Positions 1-6,084 of a stretch of 32,994 bases of DNA are shown here, in pieces; the stretch's first letter is position 1; each line of letters opens with the position of its first letter. The stretch is from NCBI GenBank assembly GCA_002325785.1, contig DCSU01000028.1, forward strand, positions 544-33,537. The letters are read 5' to 3'. The position numbers and the translations under genes were made by a program. The notes beneath the pieces are model-generated. The model ran no database searches. It was not told where the DNA came from and was given only the letters and a program-made list of their open reading frames with translations. The stretch comes from Bacteroidales bacterium UBA1458. GTDB taxonomy: Bacteria; Bacteroidota; Bacteroidia; Bacteroidales; VadinHA17.

Positions 1-49
1 TACCTGTCAAGCAATCTGAGACGTTTCTTTGAGGGCATGTGAGAGGCAG

Positions 50-70
50 TTAAGAATTAAGAATTGAGTT
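50..70. repeat. Short heptamer repeat (TTAAGAA)2 near the end of arsC
   Basis: Two exact TTAAGAA copies (50-56 and 57-63) are followed by a degenerate third, TTGAGTT (64-70). The array ends 14 bases beyond the arsC stop. The 7-base period matches the arrays at 7175-7202 and 7329-7356, although the unit sequence differs. The rest of 1-84 contains no gene I can support. Confidence 0.5.
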
Positions 71-84
71 GATGTTTTGTCGCT

Positions 85-516
85 TTATTTAAGGTCTTTT
101 ATGTTTTCATTATAAAACTGCATGAATGTTTCGCGTATCTGATCCCGGATGCGGATATACTCACCGTGGATAAACTCAGGTGTGCCGGTGGCATGTGACG
201 GATCCTCGAACCCTAGATGGAGCCGGTGCTGCACCTCGCCGAAAAATGCTGGACATGTTTCATTGGCGTGGTCACAGACGGTAATAACGTAATCCCATTC
301 CAGGTAAAGATATTCATCAACAAGGTGAGGAGTGTGATAACTGATATCAATCCCGAGGTCAGCCATTACCTCAACGGCTTTCTGATTGATACGGGCGGCA
401 GGCTCGGTACCGCCTGACCTGACATAGAGGTTTTCATCAAATGATTGCAGGAAGCCGTGAGCCATCTGGCTGCGGCAGCTGTTGCCCGTGCAAAGGATCA
501 GTATTTTCATTTTCAT
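85..516 (-). CDS. arsC: Arsenate reductase, thioredoxin-coupled low-molecular-weight PTP type
   Basis: This 143-residue cytoplasmic enzyme is predicted to reduce arsenate to arsenite. The N-terminal P-loop CTGNSCRS (Cys9 to Arg15) is the CX5R phosphatase-like active site. Cys81 and Cys88 in CDHANETC fit the two resolving cysteines of the thioredoxin-dependent arsenate reductases, and Asp105-Pro106 supplies the general acid. The length is normal for the family. Two start codons are possible (516, or 510 two residues later). The leader lacks a Shine-Dalgarno sequence, as is common in Bacteroidota. The gene is separated from the other ars genes by prfC but shares their operator: a perfect 22-bp palindrome lies at 555-576 beside its promoter. 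A tyrosine phosphatase role is the alternative, but the resolving cysteine pair and the ars context favour arsenate reduction. Confidence 0.93.
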   Translation of the reverse strand: MKMKILILCTGNSCRSQMAHGFLQSFDENLYVRSGGTEPAARINQKAVEVMADLGIDISYHTPHLVDEYLYLEWDYVITVCDHANETCPAFFGEVQHRLHLGFEDPSHATGTPEFIHGEYIRIRDQIRETFMQFYNENIKDLK

Positions 517-554
517 TAAGTACGCTTTTATAAATTCCAGTGCTCAAATATAAT

Positions 555-576
555 CATTTCGTAATATTACGAAATG
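555..576. promoter_or_regulatory. ArsR-type operator 1 (arsC), perfect palindrome
   Basis: Half-site CATTTCGTAAT is followed by its exact reverse complement, giving a perfect 22-bp palindrome. It lies directly next to the -7 box of the arsC promoter (577-584), so a bound repressor would cover the transcription start. The same arrangement recurs at arsR (5937-5958) and arsE (5581-5602), with a looser copy before the permease gene (4134-4155). Confidence 0.85.
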
Positions 577-608
577 CAAATTTATATTCTTTACAAAACT
601 GTAACAAA
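577..608 (-). promoter_or_regulatory. Bacteroidota-type promoter of arsC
   Basis: Read on the minus strand: TTTG (608-605), a 20-base spacer, then TAAATTTG (584-577), matching TTTG-N19-21-TAnnTTTG. Transcription would start within the adjacent operator at about 570. Confidence 0.75.
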
Positions 609-675
609 ACGGGGTACAGGCATTGTCGAATGATTTTCTCATCTTTTAAGATTAATATTCAACCTTAATTTTTGT

Positions 676-795
676 CCGGGCGTCGCGATGGGTACAGCCT
701 GCACCGGGAGGACCGGATCATGCGACAACAGTAGCCAGAGAAAGATGAAATTGTAACGACGAAAGGTTGGACGGAACCACATGTGGACCTTTTTG
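676..795 (+). ncRNA. Possible structured small RNA, unidentified
   Basis: This is a local GC-richer patch in an AT-rich spacer. GTCGCG near 682 can pair with TGCGAC (721-726), enclosing a CCGG-GAGGA-CCGG hairpin. Further on, AAAGGT (762-767) pairs with ACCTTT (787-792) and is followed by Ts, which resembles a terminator. I do not recognise the family; scattered similarity to RNase P core words does not extend to a complete RNase P RNA. The pairing was done by eye, so this is only a candidate. Confidence 0.2.
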
Positions 796-822
796 CCAAT
801 GGCTCATTTTTTATTAATTTTG
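792..822 (+). promoter_or_regulatory. Bacteroidota-type promoter upstream of prfC
   Basis: TTTG (792-795), a 19-base spacer and TAATTTTG (815-822) fit the TTTG-N19-21-TAnnTTTG consensus exactly. The predicted start near 829 would give prfC a leader of about 155 bases. Confidence 0.7.
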
Positions 823-953
823 CGCCCTTGAATGAAGATACGGTTCCCAAAATATTGCGCAAATACTCCACTCTGATTCACCTGTTTGATAGTTTCAGGC
901 TGGAGTTTGGTGATAGGAACCTTTACTGCCAAATCACTTTAAAATTATTAACC

Positions 954-975
954 TGAATACCCTCTCAGGTATTCA
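954..975 (+). promoter_or_regulatory. Perfect 8-bp hairpin immediately before the prfC start
   Basis: TGAATACC (954-961), loop CTCTCA, then GGTATTCA (968-975). The stem ends 8 bases before the TTG at 984 and 14 before the GTG at 990. Farther up the leader, TTTGG (906-910) can pair with CCAAA (929-933), while an overlapping GTGAT/ATCAC pairing is mutually exclusive with it. The layout suggests translational control or attenuation of prfC, but this is inferred from sequence alone. Confidence 0.45.
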
Positions 976-983
976 CATAAATT

Positions 984-2582
984 TTGATTGTGGGTTTAAT
1001 TGACGAGATTAACAGAAGACGGACATTTGCCATCATTTCGCATCCTGATGCGGGTAAAACAACCCTTACCGAGAAGCTACTCCTCTTTGGTGGTGCCATA
1101 CATGTTGCAGGAGCTGTTAAAAATAATAAGATCAGGAAAACTGCTACATCCGATTTCCTTGAGATTGAAAAACAGAGGGGTATTTCTGTTGCTACCTCGG
1201 TAATGAGTTTTGACTACAAAGGAATAAAGATAAACATACTCGATACTCCGGGGCATAAAGACTTTGCCGAGGATACATACCGTACCCTGACGGCGGTTGA
1301 CAGTGTGATACTTGTGGTTGACAGTGCAAAAGGGGTGGAAGCGCAAACCCGCAGGTTGATGGAAGTATGCCGTATGAGAGCAACGCCGGTAATGATCTTT
1401 ATCAACAAGATGGACAGGGAAGGTAAAGACCCTTTCGACCTCCTTGAGGAGTTGGAGCAGGAATTGAACATTGCAGTATCGCCTTTTACCTGGCCGGCCG
1501 GCCGGGGCAGTAATTTCAAGGGGGTTTACAATATTTTTAAAAACAACATACAGCTCTACACTCCTGAAAAGAGCAATTTATCGGAAATTCTTCTGGAAAC
1601 CGCCGATATTTCAGATCCGGTGCTTGAAGAATATGTCGGCCGGGAAACACTGGGCCACCTCTGGGAAGAGATAGACCTGATCAAAGATATGTACGAGTCA
1701 TTTCAAAAAAACCTTTATCTCGAGGGATATCTTGCTCCTGTTTTCTTTGGCAGTGCGCTTAATAATACCGGCGTTCTTGAGGTAATTGAAACCTTTATTG
1801 AAATAGCTCCTTCACCAACCAGGTCAGAGGCACATGAACGTGCCGTCAAACCTGATGAACCTGATTTTACGGGATACATTTTTAAGATACATGCAAATCT
1901 CGATCCCAAGCACCGCAACCGGATGGCATTTTTGAGAGTATGTTCAGGTGTGTTCGAAAGAAACAAACTGTATTACCATACCCGGTTAAACAAGAAGATG
2001 CGATTTTCTTCCTCTGCGGAATTTATCGCTAATACAAGGAGCACTATAGATGAGGCATATCCTGGTGATGTGATCGGTGTGTATGATACGGGATCTCTGA
2101 AAATTGGCGATACCCTTACTGAAGGGGAAGTTCTGCATTTCAAGGGCGTCCCCAATTTCGCACCGGAATTATTAAGAGAAGTGATAAATCGCGACCCTTC
2201 AAAAAGCAAACAGCTTGAAAAAGGGGTCAGGCAACTTACGGATGAAGGACTTGCCCAACTGTTCCTTCAACAACCCGGGAACAGAAAAATAATAGGAACA
2301 GTGGGAGAGCTTCAGTTTGATGTAATAAAATTCAGACTTGAACATGAATACGGTGCCGCATGCGACCTGAAACCACTTCCTTATGTGAAGGCATTATGGT
2401 TCACTTTTGGTGATAACACAGAATTGCGCGAATTTATGAGCAGGAAAGCCGGGTTTATAGCATATGATAAAGATAACTCTCCTGTCTTTTTTGTTGAAGG
2501 GGAATGGATGGTGAAAATTATTCAGGAGGCGTATCCTTCAGCAAGTTTTCATACAACCTCTGAAAGCTTCAGGATCGTCTGA
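984..2582 (+). CDS. prfC: Peptide chain release factor 3 (translational GTPase)
   Basis: RF3 is the ribosome-bound GTPase that recycles RF1 and RF2 after peptide release. The protein has 532 residues, the normal length. The N-terminus RRRTFAIISHPDAGKTTLTE (residues 11-30) contains the P-loop; DTPGHKDF and NKMD are the G3 and G4 motifs. The C-terminal half keeps the RF3-type region around VGELQFDVIKFRLEHEYGA. No ATG exists near the expected N-terminus, because an in-frame TAA lies at 978-980. Start candidates are TTG 984 or GTG 990; GTG leaves eight residues before RRRTF, close to family practice. The hairpin at 954-975 sits directly before the start. It stands between arsC and the other ars genes, probably by chance of gene order. 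Confidence 0.95.
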   Translation: MIVGLIDEINRRRTFAIISHPDAGKTTLTEKLLLFGGAIHVAGAVKNNKIRKTATSDFLEIEKQRGISVATSVMSFDYKGIKINILDTPGHKDFAEDTYRTLTAVDSVILVVDSAKGVEAQTRRLMEVCRMRATPVMIFINKMDREGKDPFDLLEELEQELNIAVSPFTWPAGRGSNFKGVYNIFKNNIQLYTPEKSNLSEILLETADISDPVLEEYVGRETLGHLWEEIDLIKDMYESFQKNLYLEGYLAPVFFGSALNNTGVLEVIETFIEIAPSPTRSEAHERAVKPDEPDFTGYIFKIHANLDPKHRNRMAFLRVCSGVFERNKLYYHTRLNKKMRFSSSAEFIANTRSTIDEAYPGDVIGVYDTGSLKIGDTLTEGEVLHFKGVPNFAPELLREVINRDPSKSKQLEKGVRQLTDEGLAQLFLQQPGNRKIIGTVGELQFDVIKFRLEHEYGAACDLKPLPYVKALWFTFGDNTELREFMSRKAGFIAYDKDNSPVFFVEGEWMVKIIQEAYPSASFHTTSESFRIV

Positions 2583-2772
2583 AAACATATTCAGCAAACG
2601 TAAGGCATCATAATAATGTGTGGTCCGGCATTACAACCAGTGCCTAATGATATTCGTTCCCTGGTTCCAGAAGTCGATCCTCCGATTCGTAGGGCACTCT
2701 CGGGTACATAAAATAGGTTGCAACAAATATTTCTCCTGCTGATAGGCAGAATGTCAGACATTGTAAATCATT

Positions 2773-4116
2773 TTAAAAGATTGCACCGTAGACAAGTCCT
2801 GAAATTGTTGCCATTACAACAACAAGAGCGACGTATACAACAGTTTTTTGATTTCCTATTATACCTCTTATAACCAGCATATTTGGCAAGGAAAGTGAAG
2901 GTCCGGCCAGAAGTAGCGCCAGGGCAGGACCTTTACCCATTCCGGAGGCTATCAGACCCTGAAGGATAGGCACCTCGGTCAGTGTTGCGAAATACATGAA
3001 CGCTCCCACGATTGATGCAAATAAATTTGAGAACACGGAGTTCCCGCCCACCAGCTTAGTTATCCATTCATTGGGAACGACACCTGCAATGCTCTGACCA
3101 TCATGAGTTGACCCAAGCAGAAAACCTGCTATGACAACCCCGATTCCCAGCAGTGGAATAATCTGCTTGGCAAAATCCCACGTGGAGAGCGTCCACTCAC
3201 GGTTTTCCTCATCCCTCTTGTCAAGAAGAGTAATAACGCTGAGAGCAGCTATCCCGACAGCCATTGGTACCAGAGGCCTCAGTTTTGCACTCTCAATAAA
3301 TGAATTAGAAAGCAACACTGATACAATTGTAACAACTACAGCAGCAAGAACCCACTGCCATTTTATCTTAAGAATTTTGATGAGTGACCATGCAAGGACC
3401 AGACTGAATAATCCGGTTATGTACCATTTGTATGTAAAGATATAAAACCATGCACTTGTGGTATCATCGGCAGCCGGACTGCCCCAGTTGGCAAAGACCA
3501 GAATAATCACCAGGGTAAAGAAGTGCGTCATGGTCTGCCACATCGGTCTCTTTTCCGGTTCCGGAACAATATTCATCTGGTCTGCCTTCTTTTGTAATTC
3601 CTCTTTGCGATAGATCAGTGACATAATTAACCCTATTATAATGCTGAATGAGACTGCGCCAATTACCCTTGCAACCCCCATTTCAAAACCAAGTATCCTT
3701 GCAGTAAGAATAATGGCTAAGATATTTATAGCCGGACCGGAATAGAGGAAGGCGATGGCCGGACCGAGACCTGCACCGCGCTTGTGAATGCTTGAAAAAA
3801 GCGGCAGGATTGTGCATGAGCAAACTGCCAGAATAGTCCCGGATCCGGCAGCGACCGTATAAGCCAGCCATTTCTTCGCATTTGCTCCAAAGTATTTTAT
3901 TACAGATCCCCGGCTTACAAACACAGATATCACACCAGCAATAAAAAAAGCAGGTAACAGGCATAAGATAACATGCTCTCTGGCATACCATTTCACCAGG
4001 TCAAACGTGGCTATAACAGCTGTATTAAAACGGGCGCTTTCGATTGGCATGAAAAACGCAAAAACAAATACTACACTGATCCACAGCAGGATCTTGAGTT
4101 CTTTCTTCAGTTCCAT
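2773..4116 (-). CDS. arsP: Predicted permease, DUF318/ArsP-YraQ family (organoarsenical or arsenite efflux)
   Basis: A 447-residue polytopic inner-membrane protein with roughly ten hydrophobic segments. The segment TILAVCSCTILPLFSSIHKR, with Cys99 and Cys101, followed by a glycine-rich turn and SGPAINILA, is the signature region of the DUF318 permeases. Known members named ArsP export trivalent organoarsenicals; others handle unknown substrates. The gene follows arsG by 54 bases and has its own copy of the ars operator (4134-4155), so it may be read both from the arsE operon and on its own. No ArsB or Acr3 is present in the window, which makes this the most likely arsenic exporter together with ArsG. 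Family assignment is firm; substrate is inferred from context. Confidence 0.8.
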   Translation of the reverse strand: MELKKELKILLWISVVFVFAFFMPIESARFNTAVIATFDLVKWYAREHVILCLLPAFFIAGVISVFVSRGSVIKYFGANAKKWLAYTVAAGSGTILAVCSCTILPLFSSIHKRGAGLGPAIAFLYSGPAINILAIILTARILGFEMGVARVIGAVSFSIIIGLIMSLIYRKEELQKKADQMNIVPEPEKRPMWQTMTHFFTLVIILVFANWGSPAADDTTSAWFYIFTYKWYITGLFSLVLAWSLIKILKIKWQWVLAAVVVTIVSVLLSNSFIESAKLRPLVPMAVGIAALSVITLLDKRDEENREWTLSTWDFAKQIIPLLGIGVVIAGFLLGSTHDGQSIAGVVPNEWITKLVGGNSVFSNLFASIVGAFMYFATLTEVPILQGLIASGMGKGPALALLLAGPSLSLPNMLVIRGIIGNQKTVVYVALVVVMATISGLVYGAIF

Positions 4117-4133
4117 ATTAAGTTAATCATTAT

Positions 4134-4155
4134 CATTTCGCATAAACCCGAAATA
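4134..4155. promoter_or_regulatory. ArsR-type operator 2 (permease gene)
   Basis: CATTTCG (4134-4140), eight bases, then CGAAAT (4149-4154), with the same spacing as operator 1. The centre is degenerate. It lies 18 bases before the permease start in the 54-base gap after arsG. A poor -7 match (TATAAATG, 4163-4156 on the minus strand) adjoins it, at the same offset as in the other units. Confidence 0.65.
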
Positions 4156-4170
4156 CATTTATAATTTTTT

Positions 4171-4872
4171 TTAAAAAAAGGTTACTATAATATAGTAGAT
4201 GCCAACTCCGATGAACAGTATGGCCACCACCCTTCGGAACCATTTCTCGAAGGTTTTTATCCTGCTGTATATTTTCCCTACATTACTGACTGCATATGCC
4301 AGTAACCATGCGAAGATTATCACTGGTATACCTGTTGCAATAGCAAAGATCACCGGAAGATACAATCCCTCAGGGCTCGCCACTGTCATCGGCATGAGCA
4401 TGACGAAATAAAGAACACCGCTATACGGGCAGAAGGCCATGGCAAACAAAATACCCAGCAGAAGTGCATTCAGGTAACTCTTTCTGCCCTTCTCCCCTAT
4501 CTTGTCCGTGAATGAACCCATGCCGCCCGGCAGCTTAATCTTTATGAAATCGAGCATAAAGAGACCAATAATTATGAGAACCGGCCCAAGCAACTTTTCT
4601 CCCCATTTCTGGAACCAGCCGGAGATATCCATCTGGCTGGCACCAAAGAAGATGATGAGTGCAATCCCAACATAGGTTATGGCCCTTCCAAGAGTATAGA
4701 CCAACCCATTTAGAAATACCCTTCTCCGGTCAGTCATATCACGGCTGATAAAACCAATTGCTGAGATATTTGTAGCCAGCGGGCAGGGGCTGATTGCTGT
4801 CATCAGCCCCAGAATTGCCGCAGTTATAAACGAATATTGAGAATTCTCAAGAATCCTCTGAAGAAGTTCCAT
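4171..4872 (-). CDS. arsG: CcdA/DsbD-like membrane transporter, ArsG family
   Basis: A 233-residue membrane protein with about six transmembrane segments. It carries two cysteine sites typical of the CcdA/DsbD electron-carrier fold, SPCPLATN (Cys30) and AFCPYSG (Cys148), one in each half. CcdA-like proteins move reducing equivalents across the membrane; the ArsG subgroup, found with ArsE and ArsF, is reported as an efflux permease for aromatic arsenicals. The start is 3 bases after the arsF stop, so the genes are probably translationally coupled. The context (thioredoxin-like ArsE, membrane-anchored ArsF) equally allows a thiol relay from cytoplasm to periplasm. The gene name follows neighbour order and family look rather than a database match. 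Confidence 0.75.
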   Translation of the reverse strand: MELLQRILENSQYSFITAAILGLMTAISPCPLATNISAIGFISRDMTDRRRVFLNGLVYTLGRAITYVGIALIIFFGASQMDISGWFQKWGEKLLGPVLIIIGLFMLDFIKIKLPGGMGSFTDKIGEKGRKSYLNALLLGILFAMAFCPYSGVLYFVMLMPMTVASPEGLYLPVIFAIATGIPVIIFAWLLAYAVSNVGKIYSRIKTFEKWFRRVVAILFIGVGIYYIIVTFF

Positions 4873-4875
4873 GAA

Positions 4876-5316
4876 TTATTTGAGCTCTTTTACAAGAGGA
4901 TCAACTGTCTTTTGGATCTCAGCTTTAAACTTGTCGAAGTTATTATTGGCATACATGAAACCCTCGGCTGTTAGATCTTTTCTGAAATCTCCGCTCATTA
5001 TGACAAGCGCCTGGCCTGTGACCTTAGCCTTTTCAGCAATCGGTTTGCTCTTATCATCCTCAAGATTTACCGACACGAATGTGATCTTACCTTTACTGTA
5101 TGCATCAGGATAGAGAGCAACAATAGCCTCCCGGGTCTTGTTCTCAACAGCAATGCAGGTAACACACCTGCGCGAGAAGTGAAAATAATATACCTCTACC
5201 TTATCGGCTGAAGCTACCACTGTGTCAGTAATTACATCGGCTTTGCCATCCGGTCTGAATGCAAAGAAAACAGCAAGCGATACAACAATTATTGAAATCC
5301 AGATAATCTTTTTCAT
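4876..5316 (-). CDS. arsF: Membrane-anchored thioredoxin-like protein, ArsF family
   Basis: 146 residues. An N-terminal hydrophobic stretch (about residues 4-20) acts as signal or anchor; the remainder is a thioredoxin-like domain with CVTC (Cys51, Cys54) in SRRCVTCIAVE. The family is named as the F subunit of a nitrophenyl-arsenical nitroreductase in the arsEFG system, but the sequence itself shows only a redox CxxC protein facing the periplasm. It lies between arsE (14-base gap) and arsG (3-base gap). A plausible role is reducing a substrate outside the membrane with electrons passed on by ArsG. The start at 5316 gives a normal basic N-terminus, MKKIIW. Confidence 0.75.
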   Translation of the reverse strand: MKKIIWISIIVVSLAVFFAFRPDGKADVITDTVVASADKVEVYYFHFSRRCVTCIAVENKTREAIVALYPDAYSKGKITFVSVNLEDDKSKPIAEKAKVTGQALVIMSGDFRKDLTAEGFMYANNNFDKFKAEIQKTVDPLVKELK

Positions 5317-5330
5317 TGATCGATAATCGT

Positions 5331-5567
5331 TTAGTTAATTAATAACTTCTTAAGTTCTTCTGCTGAAGGCACACGCCCTTTCAGAACAACCTTTTCATTG
5401 ACTACAAGAGCCGGTGTTGTCATTACACCATAGTTCATTATAGCTACAATATCTTCTACTTTTGTAACAGTTGCTTCTATCCCACTCTGCTCAACAACCT
5501 CACGCGTAAGCTTCTCCAGGATTTTGCATTTTGGACACCCGGGGCCCAGAATTTTTATTTCCATCAT
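5331..5567 (-). CDS. arsE: Small thioredoxin-family redox protein, ArsE family
   Basis: A 78-residue cytoplasmic protein with the redox motif GPGCPKC (Cys11, Cys14) near the N-terminus and the cis-proline region MTTPALVVNE, as in redox-active disulfide protein 2 and minimal thioredoxins. It is first in arsE-arsF-arsG, and arsR lies 49 bases upstream. The start at 5567 is supported by a Shine-Dalgarno-like AGGAG seven bases before it (5575-5579), rare in this window; a second ATG follows immediately. The arsenic operator at 5581-5602 adjoins the ribosome site. It probably supplies electrons to ArsF/ArsG or to arsenate reduction; this is inference. Confidence 0.78.
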   Translation of the reverse strand: MMEIKILGPGCPKCKILEKLTREVVEQSGIEATVTKVEDIVAIMNYGVMTTPALVVNEKVVLKGRVPSAEELKKLLIN

Positions 5568-5574
5568 TTTTATT

Positions 5575-5580
5575 CTCCTA
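5575..5580 (-). promoter_or_regulatory. Shine-Dalgarno-like site of arsE
   Basis: On the minus strand TAGGAG stands seven bases before the ATG at 5567. Most genes here lack such a site, so it fixes this start and suggests strong translation of the arsEFG message. Confidence 0.55.
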
Positions 5581-5602
5581 TATTTCGTAAAACGTCGAAA
5601 TG
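5581..5602. promoter_or_regulatory. ArsR-type operator 3 (arsE operon)
   Basis: ATTTCG (5582-5587) and CGAAAT (5596-5601) with the shared 8-base separation. On the minus strand, TACTATTG (5610-5603), one mismatch from TAnnTTTG, abuts it at the same offset as in the arsC promoter. The site lies in the 49-base gap between arsR and arsE, so arsEFG probably has its own regulated promoter besides read-through from arsR. Confidence 0.72.
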
Positions 5603-5616
5603 CAATAGTAAATTTT

Positions 5617-5934
5617 TTATCTCTTGAAAAATATGTTCAGTAATAATTTTGCCTCATCCCAGTTCTCCCTGTTAATACAATACTTAATATAAGGTGGATT
5701 TATCTCCCCCTGGATCAGCCCGGCCTTCTTAAGCTCCTTCAGATGCTCCGAAAGTGTGGAGCGGGCAATCGGCAACTCTTCTGCCATATCGCCGCTGTAA
5801 CAGCATTTATCGAGATTGTTTGCCAGGAAATCCATTACAAACACCCTTACCGGATGTGACAGGGCTTTGGCATACTTTGCCAACTTCTCCTGGTCAGTAG
5901 TATAATATTTCTTTTTGACCTGATTTGCTTCCAT
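5617..5934 (-). CDS. arsR: ArsR-family winged-helix repressor
   Basis: A 105-residue DNA-binding repressor with a helix-turn-helix at IARSTLSEHLKELKKAGLI (about residues 56-74). Adjacent cysteines Cys44 and Cys45 (DKCCYSGDM) lie where ArsR proteins hold their metalloid-binding thiols, and Cys86 could be a third ligand. The frame stays open to an ATG at 5994, but I choose 5934: the longer form adds 20 unlike residues and would place the operator (5937-5958) and the -7 box inside the coding region. It presumably represses arsR, arsC, arsEFG and the permease gene, which all carry the same inverted repeat, and is released by As(III) or a trivalent organoarsenical. Confidence 0.9.
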   Translation of the reverse strand: MEANQVKKKYYTTDQEKLAKYAKALSHPVRVFVMDFLANNLDKCCYSGDMAEELPIARSTLSEHLKELKKAGLIQGEINPPYIKYCINRENWDEAKLLLNIFFKR

Positions 5935-5936
5935 TT

Positions 5937-5958
5937 CATTTCGGGAAATGACGAAACA
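5937..5958. promoter_or_regulatory. ArsR-type operator 4 (autoregulation of arsR)
   Basis: CATTTCG (5937-5943), then CGAAA (5952-5956), with the same 8-base gap as the other three operators. It ends three bases before the arsR ATG and overlaps the -7 box at 5957-5964, as expected of a self-repressing gene. Confidence 0.72.
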
Positions 5959-5984
5959 AAAGTAACTATTTTTATAATGTGCAA
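5957..5984 (-). promoter_or_regulatory. Bacteroidota-type promoter of arsR
   Basis: On the minus strand TACTTTTG (5964-5957) matches TAnnTTTG. A TTG at 5984-5982 is 17 bases upstream, somewhat short for the -33 box. Confidence 0.55.
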
Positions 5985-6084
5985 TACGCATCACAAAAAA
6001 AAATAAGAATTTTTATAGTTCTGCAGCAGGAGCGATAGCGAATATCCACTTTTGACGCTAAATTCACACAGCCAAACCTGCAAT

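Larger units (their letters stand above)
517..983. other. 467-base divergent intergenic region between arsC and prfC
   Basis: It holds the arsC operator and promoter (555-608), a GC-richer stretch able to form several hairpins (about 676-795), a clean promoter reading toward prfC (792-822), and a structured leader with a hairpin directly before prfC (954-975). A small open frame on the minus strand (665-871) has no recognisable protein character and overlaps these signals, so I do not call it a gene. Confidence 0.75.

Noticed and set aside
671..760. Resemblance to RNase P RNA (GTCCGGGC and an ACAG..CCAGAGAAA word)
   Set aside because: Only short words match; the full conserved core and the 3' half are not found in the right order.
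665..871. 68-residue open frame on the minus strand between arsC and prfC
   Set aside because: Composition is not protein-like, it overlaps the prfC promoter and hairpins, and no recognisable motif is present.
2583..2772. tRNA or other RNA between prfC and the permease gene
   Set aside because: AGTGCC and GGCACT can pair across about 48 bases, but no cloverleaf or terminator with a T run emerges; this 190-base convergent gap holds nothing I can support.
5935..5994. Longer arsR start at 5994
   Set aside because: It would place the operator and -7 box in the coding region, and the extra 20 residues do not look like ArsR.
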